A DNA stretch of 64,000 nt from contig NZ_CP043839.1 in assembly GCF_032878955.1 (NCBI RefSeq), positions 3,410,001-3,474,000 of the forward strand, written 5' to 3'. The notes below the pieces were generated by a model that did not search any database, had not been told where the DNA came from, and was given only the letters and a program-made list of their open reading frames with translations. The position numbers and the translations under genes were made by a program. This document shows, piece after piece, positions 42,385 to 51,808 of the stretch. Origin of the DNA: Butyricimonas paravirosa (GTDB lineage Bacteria > Bacteroidota > Bacteroidia > Bacteroidales > Marinifilaceae). How positions within the stretch are numbered: position 1 is the first letter of the stretch; each line of letters begins with the position of its first letter.

Positions 42385-43935
42385 ATGAAAAATTATGCAA
42401 TAGTATTAGCGACAATTTTCATGTTGTTTTTTACCTCTTGCGAGAGCTGGCTGGATATTCAGCAAGAGGGGGAAGTTACTGTTGACCAGTTGTACAGTAC
42501 GGGCGAAGGGTATCGAACGGCGTTGAACGGCGTGTATCAAGCTATGGGGCGTCCTGCGTTGTATGGGCGTGAATTTTCTTTCGGATTGGTGGATTGTATG
42601 TCTCAACAATACGATTTGGCAAACGAATCGTTTTCAACTGATTTATATATCAAGGCATCCGAGTTCAAGTACAATGATGTCAGTTTGGTTGATTTCATTG
42701 ATAATATATGGACTTCAGGATTTAAGGTGATTGCTAATGCGAATGATTTAATCCAAAATATAGAAAAGGCAAGTCCTGAGCTGTTTGAAGAAGGAGAGTT
42801 AGAGCGGACCTTGATTATGGGTGAAGCTTATGCTTGCCGGGCATTGATGCATTTTGATTTGTTACGTTTGTTTGCTCCCGCTCTGATTAACGATGATCAG
42901 GGTACCTATGTGCCTTACGTGGATACTTATCCCAATATTTACGCTACCAGTATGCAGGTCACTCCTTTCTTGGATAAGGTCATTGCCGATTTGGTGAAGG
43001 CGAAAACTTTGGTTGCAGATTTCGATACAACTGCGGCGGGGATTATGGCTAGTAAGAATGGAACAGCACGTATGTCTAAAGCTAAGTATCTTGATGCTAA
43101 ATTCGGGTATGGTGATTTTTTTGCGGGAAGAGGTTATCGGTTAAGTTATTATTCGATTACGGCTTTGTTGGCTAGGGTGTATCAATATGCCGGGAAAACG
43201 ACTGATGCGTTAGCGTGCGCCAAAGAAGTTGTGGAGTTTGGAAAATCGTCCGGAACATTGTTTTACAAGGATGATTTCTCGGGTATTACAAATGTCGGGA
43301 CGAACGTGGAGGCTTTTGAACAAAGGACGGATTTGAAATTGAAATCAAGTTTGATCTTCGCCGCTTACAATAAAAAAGCTTATAAGGAGAGCGAGATTCA
43401 ACGTTATTTTAGATTGACGACGGTTGATGATAATGGCTCGCCCGTATCTCCTGATTATTTTAAGATCAAACAAGTGGAGTTGTTTAATAACCGGGGAGTG
43501 GAAGAGTGGCAAACGGATATTCGCTCAAAGAATTTGATTTTCATGCTACAAGATGTTTTGCCTATTTCCGGAAAGTGGTTTGTGAACTCCCGGAATCCGG
43601 AAGATAGCGAACATTTGAAGATCTCTCCGGTACTTCGATTAACGGAAATTCAATATATCATGGCCGAGTGTTATGCTCGTGAGGGGAATTATGGAGAGGC
43701 TTATCGTATTTTGAATGATGTGCGGGGAGCCCGTAATTTATCTCCATTGGCGGTTCAAGGTAGTTGGGAGGAATTCCAGACAGATCTAATCGGTGATGCT
43801 CGCAGGGAGTGGATCTCGGAAGGACAATTATTCTTTTTGTATAAGCGTCTTGATGCGGCATTTAACTTGAATGGTACGATGCACAAATTGTCAAGAGGAG
43901 AGGCTTCTTTGCCTTTACCTGTAGATCAGAAGTAG
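42385..43935 (+). CDS. RagB/SusD-family outer-membrane lipoprotein
   Basis: 516 residues. The signal peptide ends in a lipobox (FFTSC). It has the SusD N-terminus (YSTGEGYRTALNGVYQAMGR), the TPR helices with GEAYACRALMHFDLLRLFAP, and the conserved C-terminal RREWISEGQLFFLYKRL. It caps the SusC at 38982. The left-edge SusD (2-1144) shares the C-terminal layout, suggesting paralogous loci. Confidence 0.94.
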   Translation: MKNYAIVLATIFMLFFTSCESWLDIQQEGEVTVDQLYSTGEGYRTALNGVYQAMGRPALYGREFSFGLVDCMSQQYDLANESFSTDLYIKASEFKYNDVSLVDFIDNIWTSGFKVIANANDLIQNIEKASPELFEEGELERTLIMGEAYACRALMHFDLLRLFAPALINDDQGTYVPYVDTYPNIYATSMQVTPFLDKVIADLVKAKTLVADFDTTAAGIMASKNGTARMSKAKYLDAKFGYGDFFAGRGYRLSYYSITALLARVYQYAGKTTDALACAKEVVEFGKSSGTLFYKDDFSGITNVGTNVEAFEQRTDLKLKSSLIFAAYNKKAYKESEIQRYFRLTTVDDNGSPVSPDYFKIKQVELFNNRGVEEWQTDIRSKNLIFMLQDVLPISGKWFVNSRNPEDSEHLKISPVLRLTEIQYIMAECYAREGNYGEAYRILNDVRGARNLSPLAVQGSWEEFQTDLIGDARREWISEGQLFFLYKRLDAAFNLNGTMHKLSRGEASLPLPVDQK

Positions 43936-43955
43936 AGAATTAAGAATGTTGAAAA

Positions 43956-44732
43956 ATGGAAGTTATGAAAATTCGTTTATTAGCTATATTGATTCCTTTG
44001 ACGTGTATTTTTTTCGCTTGTAGTGAGAAAGATATAGAAACATTTCACGGGAGACATCAGATTTATTTTGATAAATTTTATATGAATGCTCTCTATCCGG
44101 GAACGGAGGAGGCGGATACCACTAGAACATCGTTCTTTTTCTACCCGGAGAACACGTCTTCGATAACGGTTCAATTGGTCGTAAATCTTTCCGGTCGATT
44201 GTTGGATGCAGACTTGAATTTTGGATTGAAATTGGTTGAAGAGGGAACAACTGCATTGCCGGGAGAATACAAACTGGAAGAATCTTATGTTTTTCATCGG
44301 AAACCAGTGGAAGAGGGGGCAAAAGAGATTAAGGATATGATAGAGTTGACATTAATTCACAGTGATCGACTGGCAGAATTGGGACCGGAAGGGGTACAGT
44401 TGGTTGTGGAATTGGTTCCGTCAACCGAGGTGGATTTGGGACAATACGAACGTCGTCGGGCGGTGATCGTTTGGAGTGAGGTCGAGGCGCAACCTGAGTG
44501 GTGGGATTATGAGGTACAATGGAGTTTGTTGGGGGATTATTCTTATGCCAAGTATAAGCTGTTCTTGCAGACGGTGGATACAAACGGGGAACTGAACGGA
44601 GAATTGATCAAGGAAAATCCGGCTCGGGCGATCGAATTGGTAACGGAATTTAAAGAATGGCTTTTGGATCATCTGGATGATCCGGATCGTGGAGACGAGT
44701 ATCGTGAAATTCTGAGTACATTGAAAGTTTAA
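43956..44732 (+). CDS. DUF4843 domain-containing lipoprotein
   Basis: 258 residues, lipobox FFACS with Cys about 22 residues in. The start is either 43956 or the Met three codons later. RHQIYFDKFYM near the N-terminus corresponds to the RIYFYKG of the paralogue at 1166. The middle is a beta domain (TSSITVQLVVNLSGRLLDADL), and the C-terminus holds a short helical pair. It lies 20 bp after susD and 19 bp before the PKD-like gene, the same order as in the left locus. Function unknown. Confidence 0.84.
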   Translation: MEVMKIRLLAILIPLTCIFFACSEKDIETFHGRHQIYFDKFYMNALYPGTEEADTTRTSFFFYPENTSSITVQLVVNLSGRLLDADLNFGLKLVEEGTTALPGEYKLEESYVFHRKPVEEGAKEIKDMIELTLIHSDRLAELGPEGVQLVVELVPSTEVDLGQYERRRAVIVWSEVEAQPEWWDYEVQWSLLGDYSYAKYKLFLQTVDTNGELNGELIKENPARAIELVTEFKEWLLDHLDDPDRGDEYREILSTLKV

Positions 44733-44751
44733 TTGCTAATTAATTGGGATT

Positions 44752-46410
44752 ATGAAATATAGTATTTGGTTTATCGGTTGTCTCGTTATCTTTTCCTTGA
44801 TAGGATGTTTTGATGACAAGGGGACGTATGATTATAAGGATTTGAATGAACCGATCTGGAATACAGGTGATGGGGAACCTGTTATAAATGTGACCTGTCG
44901 AGCCGGGGAAGTGGCTAAATTCAGAGCCTCACCCTTTTTTGCTTGGAAAGGAGATTCCTTGAAACGAGCCGGAGAAGTGCGTTACGAGTGGAAATTGGAT
45001 GGTGTGGTCATAGGTGAAGAAGCTGATTTCGATATTGATACCTATGAACTGATGGAAAAGATCGGTATGACCCAATTTTCTAAATCGGGTACAAATGGAA
45101 CTTTTAGTATTATCGAAAAGGAATCCGGGATTGCTTATATGGTTCGGGCTTATATCACGATAAGTCCCACGAACACGAGTGGAGATTGGGCAATATTGTC
45201 TAAAAAAGGAGGGAATGCGAAGCTGTCTTACGTGAAATGTGCCAGAAATCAAGAAACTAGAAAACTTGAGTTCACGCTGTTGGAAGATTTATTTTTCGAA
45301 AATTATAATCAGGATATTCCGGGAACGCCTTTGGCATTGGCCATGAGTAATTACTCTACGAATATCGGTTCTTTAGGATCGGTTACGGTAATCACGGATC
45401 AAGTTGGTTACGAGTTTAATTGCGAGAATATGTTGAAAGTAAGTGAATTACAAGATGATTTTACCTCGCTACCCGCTAATTTTAAACCGATTGATCGCAC
45501 GGATTGTTACGAGTCCATGACGACTTCAGGGGTACATAGTTTTATCGCAATGGAGGATGGCTCCTTGTATAGGCGACAAATGTCAATGAATAATTTGGGT
45601 GGAGATTTTATGTCTATTCCGCTTGCCGCTGATGAAAAGGGATATAAGATTACTAAATTTGGTCAACCTCGGTGGGGGTTTGGTAATGTTCCCTGTTACG
45701 ATGAGGCCAATAATCGGATGTTGACAATCCTTTTTTATCGAAGTGGAGAACCGGGGCCTTTCCCCGGATTCCCGGGAGGAACCGAATATCAGTTATCTAA
45801 ATTAGCGACAACGGAACCTGCGGCGGGTATGCCTACCGAGGGGTGGTGTCCGGTTTGGAGTTTCCCGGAAGGAATAGAGTTCTTGCATGCTTCTTATGCG
45901 GGTTCGGTTTCGGGAGGAGGCTGGTTTACTTACTATGATCAAATGAATGTTTTTTACAACGATAAGGATGGAAATACGCGTTGGGGAGTGTATACACTTG
46001 ATCAGACAACCGGACAGACTGTCAATAATGCTGGAAATAAGGATGTGGCTTTCCCAGGAAATAAGTTGACTAAAGAGTCGGTTATTCTGACGAGTGGCAA
46101 GGTTAACGGAACCATGTTGAATTATATCTTATATTCTAATGGTAGTGAAATCAGGTATGTAAATAAACAGGAAAATCAAGATTATCCTTTTGTTACTCTG
46201 GAAGATGCCACGGATCGGGTAACGTATATGACTTATACTGTTTATCTCGATTACGAATATTTGATCGTGGGAACCGAGCAAGGGAAGTTACTGTTCTATA
46301 ATGTGCAGGAGATGAAGGCGAATCCGGAATTACTTGAGGAGTTTGATCTGGGTGAAACAATCATTTCTGCGAAAGAATTAAGTAGTTATTCTTCAGGGGA
46401 TCGTTATTAA
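44752..46410 (+). CDS. PKD-like family surface lipoprotein
   Basis: 552 residues. The signal ends at lipobox LIGC and the mature protein starts CFDDKGTYDYKDLNEP, matching the paralogue at 1966. An N-terminal Ig/PKD-like domain (VRYEWKLDGVVIGEEADF) precedes a long strand-rich region with SGDWAILSKKGGNAKLSYVKC. This is followed after 24 bp by the ABC ATPase gene, so it is likely cotranscribed with the transporter. Ligand unknown. Confidence 0.84.
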   Translation: MKYSIWFIGCLVIFSLIGCFDDKGTYDYKDLNEPIWNTGDGEPVINVTCRAGEVAKFRASPFFAWKGDSLKRAGEVRYEWKLDGVVIGEEADFDIDTYELMEKIGMTQFSKSGTNGTFSIIEKESGIAYMVRAYITISPTNTSGDWAILSKKGGNAKLSYVKCARNQETRKLEFTLLEDLFFENYNQDIPGTPLALAMSNYSTNIGSLGSVTVITDQVGYEFNCENMLKVSELQDDFTSLPANFKPIDRTDCYESMTTSGVHSFIAMEDGSLYRRQMSMNNLGGDFMSIPLAADEKGYKITKFGQPRWGFGNVPCYDEANNRMLTILFYRSGEPGPFPGFPGGTEYQLSKLATTEPAAGMPTEGWCPVWSFPEGIEFLHASYAGSVSGGGWFTYYDQMNVFYNDKDGNTRWGVYTLDQTTGQTVNNAGNKDVAFPGNKLTKESVILTSGKVNGTMLNYILYSNGSEIRYVNKQENQDYPFVTLEDATDRVTYMTYTVYLDYEYLIVGTEQGKLLFYNVQEMKANPELLEEFDLGETIISAKELSSYSSGDRY

Positions 46411-46433
46411 GAAATTGAAAAGTAAATTATTGT

Positions 46434-47354
46434 ATGGAAGAATCAATTGTTAAGGTGGAGCATCTATCTCATCGTTACAGCGTGCAATGGGCGATTCGGG
46501 ATATTAATTTTGAAATTACAAAGAATGGTATTTATGGATTACTCGGCTCCAATGGAGCCGGGAAATCCACGACCATGAATATCATGTGCGGGGTGTTAAA
46601 ACAGACAGAGGGGGATGTTTATATAAAGGGAATCAGTATCAGCAAGAATCCTGTTGAAGCGAAACGACATATCGGCTTTTTGCCGCAAGTGCCGCCGCTA
46701 CATCTGGATTTGACCGTGGAGGAATATCTGGAGTATTGTGCGGAATTACGGCATATCCCGGATCGGGAAGTGAAGAAAGCGGTACAGGAAGTTATGGTAC
46801 GTTGTGGCATTAGTCATTTTGCCAAGCGGGTGATTCATAATTTATCGGGTGGTTACCAACAACGTGTGGGGATAGCCCAAGCGATTATTCATAATCCGGA
46901 ATTGGTGATTTTTGATGAGCCGACGAATGGTCTTGACCCGAATCAGATCGTGGAAATCCGTCACTTGATCAAGGAAATTGCGGAGGAACGAACCGTAATT
47001 CTTTCTACTCATATATTGACGGAGGTGCAGGCAACTTGCGACTATATCCGGATGATTGAACAAGGGAGTATGGTTTTTTCCGGAACTGTAGAAGAATTTG
47101 ATAACTATATACAACCGAACACGCTGGTTGTTTCTTTGGGAACCGTTCCTTTGGTGGCGGATATTCAGGCCCTTCCGGGTGTGGTGCGTGTGGATGAATT
47201 GGGAGGTCCTAGATTCCGGATTCAATTCTCGGATGCACGTGAGGCTATAAATAGTATCGTGGAAGCCAGTTATACCCGGGGATGGCAATTGACAGAATTG
47301 CAACAGGAAAAGAGTTCGTTGGATACCATTTTTGCCGAGTTGTCCAAGAAATAG
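46434..47354 (+). CDS. ABC transporter ATPase, GldA-like
   Basis: A 306-residue nucleotide-binding protein. Walker A GSNGAGKST (near residue 39-47), Q-loop FLPQVPPLHLDLTVEEYL, signature LSGGYQQRVGIAQAI, Walker B LVIFDEPTNGLDPNQ, switch His in ILSTHIL. The C-terminal 80 residues (LGTVPLVADIQALPGVVRVDEL) form the extension typical of GldA/DrrA-type exporters. Its partner permease is the GldFG fusion 24 bp downstream. In gliding relatives GldA works with GldF and GldG; this organism type does not glide, so the exported substrate is unknown. Confidence 0.92.
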   Translation: MEESIVKVEHLSHRYSVQWAIRDINFEITKNGIYGLLGSNGAGKSTTMNIMCGVLKQTEGDVYIKGISISKNPVEAKRHIGFLPQVPPLHLDLTVEEYLEYCAELRHIPDREVKKAVQEVMVRCGISHFAKRVIHNLSGGYQQRVGIAQAIIHNPELVIFDEPTNGLDPNQIVEIRHLIKEIAEERTVILSTHILTEVQATCDYIRMIEQGSMVFSGTVEEFDNYIQPNTLVVSLGTVPLVADIQALPGVVRVDELGGPRFRIQFSDAREAINSIVEASYTRGWQLTELQQEKSSLDTIFAELSKK

Positions 47355-47378
47355 TATTAAATTTTATTTGCAGTAAAG

Positions 47379-49739
47379 ATGAGAACGATATTTAAGATAG
47401 CGAAAACGGAATTGCGGGATTTATTTTACTCCCCGATTGCTTGGTTGATTTTGATTATATTCACGTTTCAAACCGGAATGTTGTTTTCCGGAACGATCTC
47501 GGAGATCGTGCGGTCGCAGAGTATGGGCGGGAAAGGGATGAATCTGACTTTGGCCATATTTGGCGGGCAAAGAGGATTGTTTGTGGCAGTACTGTCTTAT
47601 CTGTATTTGTATATTCCTTTGTTGACAATGGGATTGATGAGTAGGGAGTTGGGCAGTGGTTCGATCAAGTTACTTTATTCCTCACCGATCACGAACGCAC
47701 AGATTATTCTGGGTAAATATTGTGCCATGCTGGTGTATGGGTTGATTCTGGTCGGGGTGTTATTGGTTTATGCGATTTATGGAATATGCACAATCGAGAA
47801 TGTGGACATTCCGGTTATTCTGGCTGGGCTTTTGGGTGTCTACCTGTTGTTGTGTGCCTACGTGGCGATCGGTCTGTTTATGTCTAGTTTGACTTCCTAC
47901 CAGATCGTGGCGGCCGTGGGTACCTTAGCCGTGCTAGCTGTATTGACTTACGTGAAGGGTATGTGGCAATCAGTACCGTTTGTTCGGGAAATTACTTACT
48001 GGTTTGGACTGACAGGACGTACTGATAACTTTATGTTCGGAATGATTGCTAGTGAAGATGTGCTTTATTTCATGGTTGTCGTGATGCTCTTCCTGTTAAT
48101 GACGATTATTCGTTTACAAGGGAGACGGCAAAAGGTAGGTTGGTTGATGTCTTTGGGTAAATATGCCGGAGTATGGGGATTGGCTGTTGTCTTGGCATTT
48201 ATGTCTTCCCGGCCTGTTTTTAAATATTATTATGATGCGACTCACACGGAAGCAAACACGTTGACTCCTAACAGCCAAGAAATTATTAATCGATTGGACG
48301 GGGGATTGACGATCACGACTTATGTGAATATTTTGGATCAATATAACTGGCTGGGATTCCCGAAAAATTATAATGATGATATTCGTCGTTTTGAACAATA
48401 TACCCGTTTTAAGCCAGAGATCAAAATGAAGTACGTGCTTTATTATGATACGGTTAAGAATGATTATCTGGAACGGGCATTCCCGGGGATGAGCTATGAG
48501 GAAAAGGCGAAGAAGGTGATAGAAATGGAGAAGTTGAACCCGAAAAAGATTTTGACCCCAGAACAAATTCGTGCGAAAATAGACTTGAGAACCACGGAAG
48601 GAAATCGCTGTGTACGTTTGTTGGAACGAGAATCCGGGGAAAAGACTTTCTTGAGATTGTACGATGATTATCAGATTTTCCCGTCAGAGTCAGAAATTAC
48701 CGCTGCCTTGAAACGAATGGTGATGACGTTGCCTACTATCGGTTTCTTATCCGGTCACGGGGAACGGGAAACGGATCGTCCGGGAGATCGCAATTACTGT
48801 ATGTTTACTCATTTGCCGATGATGAGACAGGCATTAGTAAATCAGGGATTTGATTATAAAGATGTCACGTTGGATAAAGAGATCCCGGCAGAGATTAATA
48901 TTTTGGTTATAGCCGAAATGCGTGAGCCAATGACGGATGTGGAGAAAGTGAATTTTGATAAATATGTTGCCCGGGGAGGTAATTTGGTAATTATCGGGGA
49001 ACCCGGACGTCAAGGTGTGATGGCTCCGGTGTTGGAACCGTTCGGGGTGAAACTGGTGGATGGATTTTTGATACAGCCGGAAAAACCGAAGGATCCGGAG
49101 CAAGAAAAAGAGGATAATCGCAATCTTGGACCGTTTGCCGGGTTTGTTGCCCCGAAGAATCCGATTGATTTAATTGTTTCGCAACCGACGAAAGAGGCTG
49201 AAGAATTGTCGTATGCTTTTGGTTTTATGAGACCTAATTACGTGGTTGTAATGCCAACTGCGACTGGGTTGGAATACACGACGGATAAAGGGTTTGACGT
49301 GATTCCGTTATTTATGTCGGATTCGACTTGCTGGAACGAGTTGGAAAACACGGAGATTGTTGATCAAGAAGTTGTCTTCAACCCGGAAGTCGGAGAGGTT
49401 CAGAAATCTTACCCGTTAGCTTTGGCGTTGTCTCGTAAGGTGGGAGAGCGGGAACAAAAAATTATGATTTTGGGGGATGCCGATTGTTTGAGTGATGGAG
49501 AGCTTACCCGGACTCGTACACCCTTATGGACAGCTAATTACGTGCTTATCCAAGGAGGTTTCTTCTGGCTTTCGGATGGAGAGGTGCCTATTGACGTGAG
49601 ACGCCCGTATGCGATTGACCGTAAATTGTTTGTGGGGGAAACGGGAGCTGAGGTGCTTAATTATGCTTTACTTGGCGGTTTCCCGGGATTGCTGCTTTTC
49701 CTTTCCTTGTTTATCTGGTTAAGGAGAAGGGGACGATAG
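47379..49739 (+). CDS. GldF-GldG-like ABC permease fusion
   Basis: 786 residues. Residues 1 to about 245 are a six-helix ABC-2 permease (ELRDLFYSPIAWLILIIFTFQTGM; LGSGSIKLLYSSPITNAQIILGKY). After another helix (GVWGLAVVLAFMSS) comes a GldG-type extracytoplasmic domain (YDATHTEANTLTPNSQEIINRLDGGLTITTYVNI; PTIGFLSGHGERE; INILVIAEMREPMTD), and a final helix (GFPGLLLFLSLFIWLRRRGR). In Flavobacteria GldF and GldG are separate proteins; the fusion is common in Bacteroidales. Last gene of the first SusCD operon, followed by a strong terminator. Confidence 0.88.
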   Translation: MRTIFKIAKTELRDLFYSPIAWLILIIFTFQTGMLFSGTISEIVRSQSMGGKGMNLTLAIFGGQRGLFVAVLSYLYLYIPLLTMGLMSRELGSGSIKLLYSSPITNAQIILGKYCAMLVYGLILVGVLLVYAIYGICTIENVDIPVILAGLLGVYLLLCAYVAIGLFMSSLTSYQIVAAVGTLAVLAVLTYVKGMWQSVPFVREITYWFGLTGRTDNFMFGMIASEDVLYFMVVVMLFLLMTIIRLQGRRQKVGWLMSLGKYAGVWGLAVVLAFMSSRPVFKYYYDATHTEANTLTPNSQEIINRLDGGLTITTYVNILDQYNWLGFPKNYNDDIRRFEQYTRFKPEIKMKYVLYYDTVKNDYLERAFPGMSYEEKAKKVIEMEKLNPKKILTPEQIRAKIDLRTTEGNRCVRLLERESGEKTFLRLYDDYQIFPSESEITAALKRMVMTLPTIGFLSGHGERETDRPGDRNYCMFTHLPMMRQALVNQGFDYKDVTLDKEIPAEINILVIAEMREPMTDVEKVNFDKYVARGGNLVIIGEPGRQGVMAPVLEPFGVKLVDGFLIQPEKPKDPEQEKEDNRNLGPFAGFVAPKNPIDLIVSQPTKEAEELSYAFGFMRPNYVVVMPTATGLEYTTDKGFDVIPLFMSDSTCWNELENTEIVDQEVVFNPEVGEVQKSYPLALALSRKVGEREQKIMILGDADCLSDGELTRTRTPLWTANYVLIQGGFFWLSDGEVPIDVRRPYAIDRKLFVGETGAEVLNYALLGGFPGLLLFLSLFIWLRRRGR

Positions 49740-49757
49740 GAAATAAATTGTATGAAT

Positions 49758-49797
49758 ATACCGACCGGGAAATAATATTCCGGTCGGTATTTTTTTG
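49758..49797 (+). terminator. Rho-independent terminator ending the first SusCD/ABC operon
   Basis: An 11-bp perfect stem ATACCGACCGG/CCGGTCGGTAT (49758-49768 with 49780-49790), followed by TTTTTTT. It lies 18 bp after the GldFG stop, so the ABC genes form the tail of the upstream operon. Confidence 0.93.
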
Positions 49798-49824
49798 TAG
49801 ATGATCATAGGATGATTGGATCGA

Positions 49825-49856
49825 TTTGTTTATTTATTTTCGAAAACCTATCTTTG
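49825..49856 (+). promoter_or_regulatory. Promoter of the second ECF sigma gene
   Basis: TTTG at 49825-49828, a 20-bp spacer, TATCTTTG at 49849-49856. The predicted transcription start near 49862 would leave almost no leader for an ATG at 49868, so the ATG at 49880 is preferred. Confidence 0.65.
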
Positions 49857-49879
49857 TCAAAAATCCTATGGTAGTGAAA

Positions 49880-50440
49880 ATGAATGGTACAGAGCAAGAT
49901 TTTGTTCATCGTATAAATGTAAAGGAAGAGGCGGCTTTTCACGATTTATTCACGAGATTTCGAAATTATCTCGTGCTGTTTGCCATGCGGCGAATCGACC
50001 AGTTGGATGCGGCGGAGGATATCGTGCAGGAGACTTTTATTACCGTGTGGGAGAATAAAAAGATATATAATTCCTATCAAGGTTTGAAAGCGTATTTGTA
50101 CGAGTTGGTACAGAATAAGTGTACCAATTACTTGAAACATAAACAGGTGGAGGATAGATATGTTTCTTACGTGAAAACCACGGGGGAGGAAACGGAAGGG
50201 GATTATAACTTGATGCAGGAAGAAATTTACCGGGAATTATATATGGCTGTCCGTGAGTTGCCGGAAAAGTGTCAGAGGGTTTTTGAATTGCACTTGGAAG
50301 GGAAAAAGAATGATGAGATTGCTGAAATACTGGGAATCTCCGTGTTGACCGTGAAGTCTCACAAGCAAAATGCGATTCATATTCTCAAAGAGAAAATGGG
50401 AAATCTCTTCCTTTTATACACCTATATCTACGAGGTGTAA
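49880..50440 (+). CDS. ECF-type RNA polymerase sigma factor (FecI-like)
   Basis: A 186-residue sigma factor beginning MNGTEQDFVHRINVKEEAAF. Region 2: FTRFRNYLVLFAMRRIDQLDAAEDIVQETFITVWE; region 4: LPEKCQRVFELHLEGKKNDEIAEILGISVLTVKSHKQNAI. The start is set by the promoter at 49825-49856; two upstream in-frame starts are less likely. It controls the second SusCD locus, with FecR 82 bp downstream. Confidence 0.92.
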   Translation: MNGTEQDFVHRINVKEEAAFHDLFTRFRNYLVLFAMRRIDQLDAAEDIVQETFITVWENKKIYNSYQGLKAYLYELVQNKCTNYLKHKQVEDRYVSYVKTTGEETEGDYNLMQEEIYRELYMAVRELPEKCQRVFELHLEGKKNDEIAEILGISVLTVKSHKQNAIHILKEKMGNLFLLYTYIYEV

Positions 50441-50522
50441 TTTTTTTTAAGAAAAATAATAGGTTTTTATTTGCTACTTTTTGATCCTTTTCTTGTATGT
50501 GATGTAAAATAAGGAAGACATC

Positions 50523-51704
50523 ATGGATCTATACGATGAAAATATTGCCCAGTTAATACGACATTCCTTGACAGGAGAACTCTCCGAACAGGAACGGGGG
50601 AAGCTGGAGGCATGGTTGCTTGATTCGGAAGAGCATCAGGTACTTTTTGAAAAAATCAAGAAGGAAATTCGCATCTCTTCTGAAAGCTCTCTTTTTCGCT
50701 CCTTGAATGACGAGGTGGCTTGGCAAAAATTTAAAACTACTACCCGGGAAAGGAAAAGGCGTGTCTATGTCAGGAGAATTTTGACATATGCGGCGGTAAT
50801 CGTGTTGCCGTTGGCGGTTGTTGCGGGCTTTTTGTTTTTGAATCGGGAAAAGGATATGCTTCCAATGGCACCTGAACGTGTGATCAGAATTACTCCCGGG
50901 GGGCCGAGGGCGGTATTGATCACGGCCGATCAAACCGTTCACGAGTTAAATGGCGTGCAGGGGCAGCGAGAGATAGAAGTGGAGAAAGGGGTGGTGATCA
51001 AACAAGGGGGAGCTAATTTGGAATATGATTCTTTAGGCGCTCCGGTGCAAGAAGTGACGTTAGCCATGAACACGTTAAAGATTCCTCGCGGGGGAGAATT
51101 TCGGTTAAAATTGTCGGATGGGACAAATGTCTACTTGAATTCTGCTTCGGAACTGAAATATCCGGTGCGCTTTGATGAAAAGGAGCGGAAGGTTTGTTTG
51201 TCGGGTGAGGCCTATTTTGAGGTGACGAAGGATTCGGATCGGCCTTTCTACGTGGTGACGGAGGAGGTACAGGTCCGCGTGTATGGGACGGAGTTTAACG
51301 TGAACACGCATCAACCGGGGAAAGTTCATACCGTGTTGGTTGACGGTAAGGTCGGGATCAAAAAAAGAGGAATGACCGGGGAGATTACGATGAAACCGGG
51401 GGAATTGGCTAGTTTTGACCGGAATGCGGGAACGTTCGAGGTGAAAGAAGTGGATGTGCGGCAGTACGTGGTTTGGAAAGACGGGTATTTTACTTTTGAG
51501 AACGAGAGTTTGGAACAGATTCTGAACACGCTTTCACTTTGGTATGATGTTGACGTGTTCTTTCAGTCGGAATCCGCTAAACAACTGGTATTTACCGGGT
51601 ATATGAAACGGTATAATGATATATCTGAAATTCTGAATGCGATTACGGAGGTTGTAGGAGTAAACTTTACGATAAACGGAAAAACTATAATAGTATCTAA
51701 ATAA
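50523..51704 (+). CDS. FecR-family anti-sigma factor
   Basis: 393 residues. N-terminal anti-sigma region (LIRHSLTGELSEQERGKLEAWL), one transmembrane helix (ILTYAAVIVLPLAVVAGFLFL, near 89-109), FecR domain (IPRGGEFRLKLSDGTNVYLNSASELKYP; SGEAYFEVTKDSDRPFYVV; VYGTEFNVNTHQ), and C-terminal DUF4974 (FENESLEQILNTLSLWYDVDVFFQ). It pairs with the sigma factor at 49880 and the SusC at 51809. Confidence 0.93.
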   Translation: MDLYDENIAQLIRHSLTGELSEQERGKLEAWLLDSEEHQVLFEKIKKEIRISSESSLFRSLNDEVAWQKFKTTTRERKRRVYVRRILTYAAVIVLPLAVVAGFLFLNREKDMLPMAPERVIRITPGGPRAVLITADQTVHELNGVQGQREIEVEKGVVIKQGGANLEYDSLGAPVQEVTLAMNTLKIPRGGEFRLKLSDGTNVYLNSASELKYPVRFDEKERKVCLSGEAYFEVTKDSDRPFYVVTEEVQVRVYGTEFNVNTHQPGKVHTVLVDGKVGIKKRGMTGEITMKPGELASFDRNAGTFEVKEVDVRQYVVWKDGYFTFENESLEQILNTLSLWYDVDVFFQSESAKQLVFTGYMKRYNDISEILNAITEVVGVNFTINGKTIIVSK

Positions 51705-51707
51705 AAA

Positions 51708-51732
51708 ACGGAAAGGGTTGGAGCCTTCCCGT
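51708..51732 (+). other. Hairpin in the FecR-SusC gap (locus 2)
   Basis: ACGGAAAGG pairs with CCTTCCCGT (one mismatch) around a 7-base loop, 3 bp after the fecR stop and without a following T-run. It mirrors the hairpin at 38897-38923. Confidence 0.5.
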
Positions 51733-51808
51733 TGAACTTTAATGAGATCAATAGGTCGCTGTTGGAGAGTGACGTATTGAAAGTTTAACTGTTCTAATTT
51801 ACAAATGT

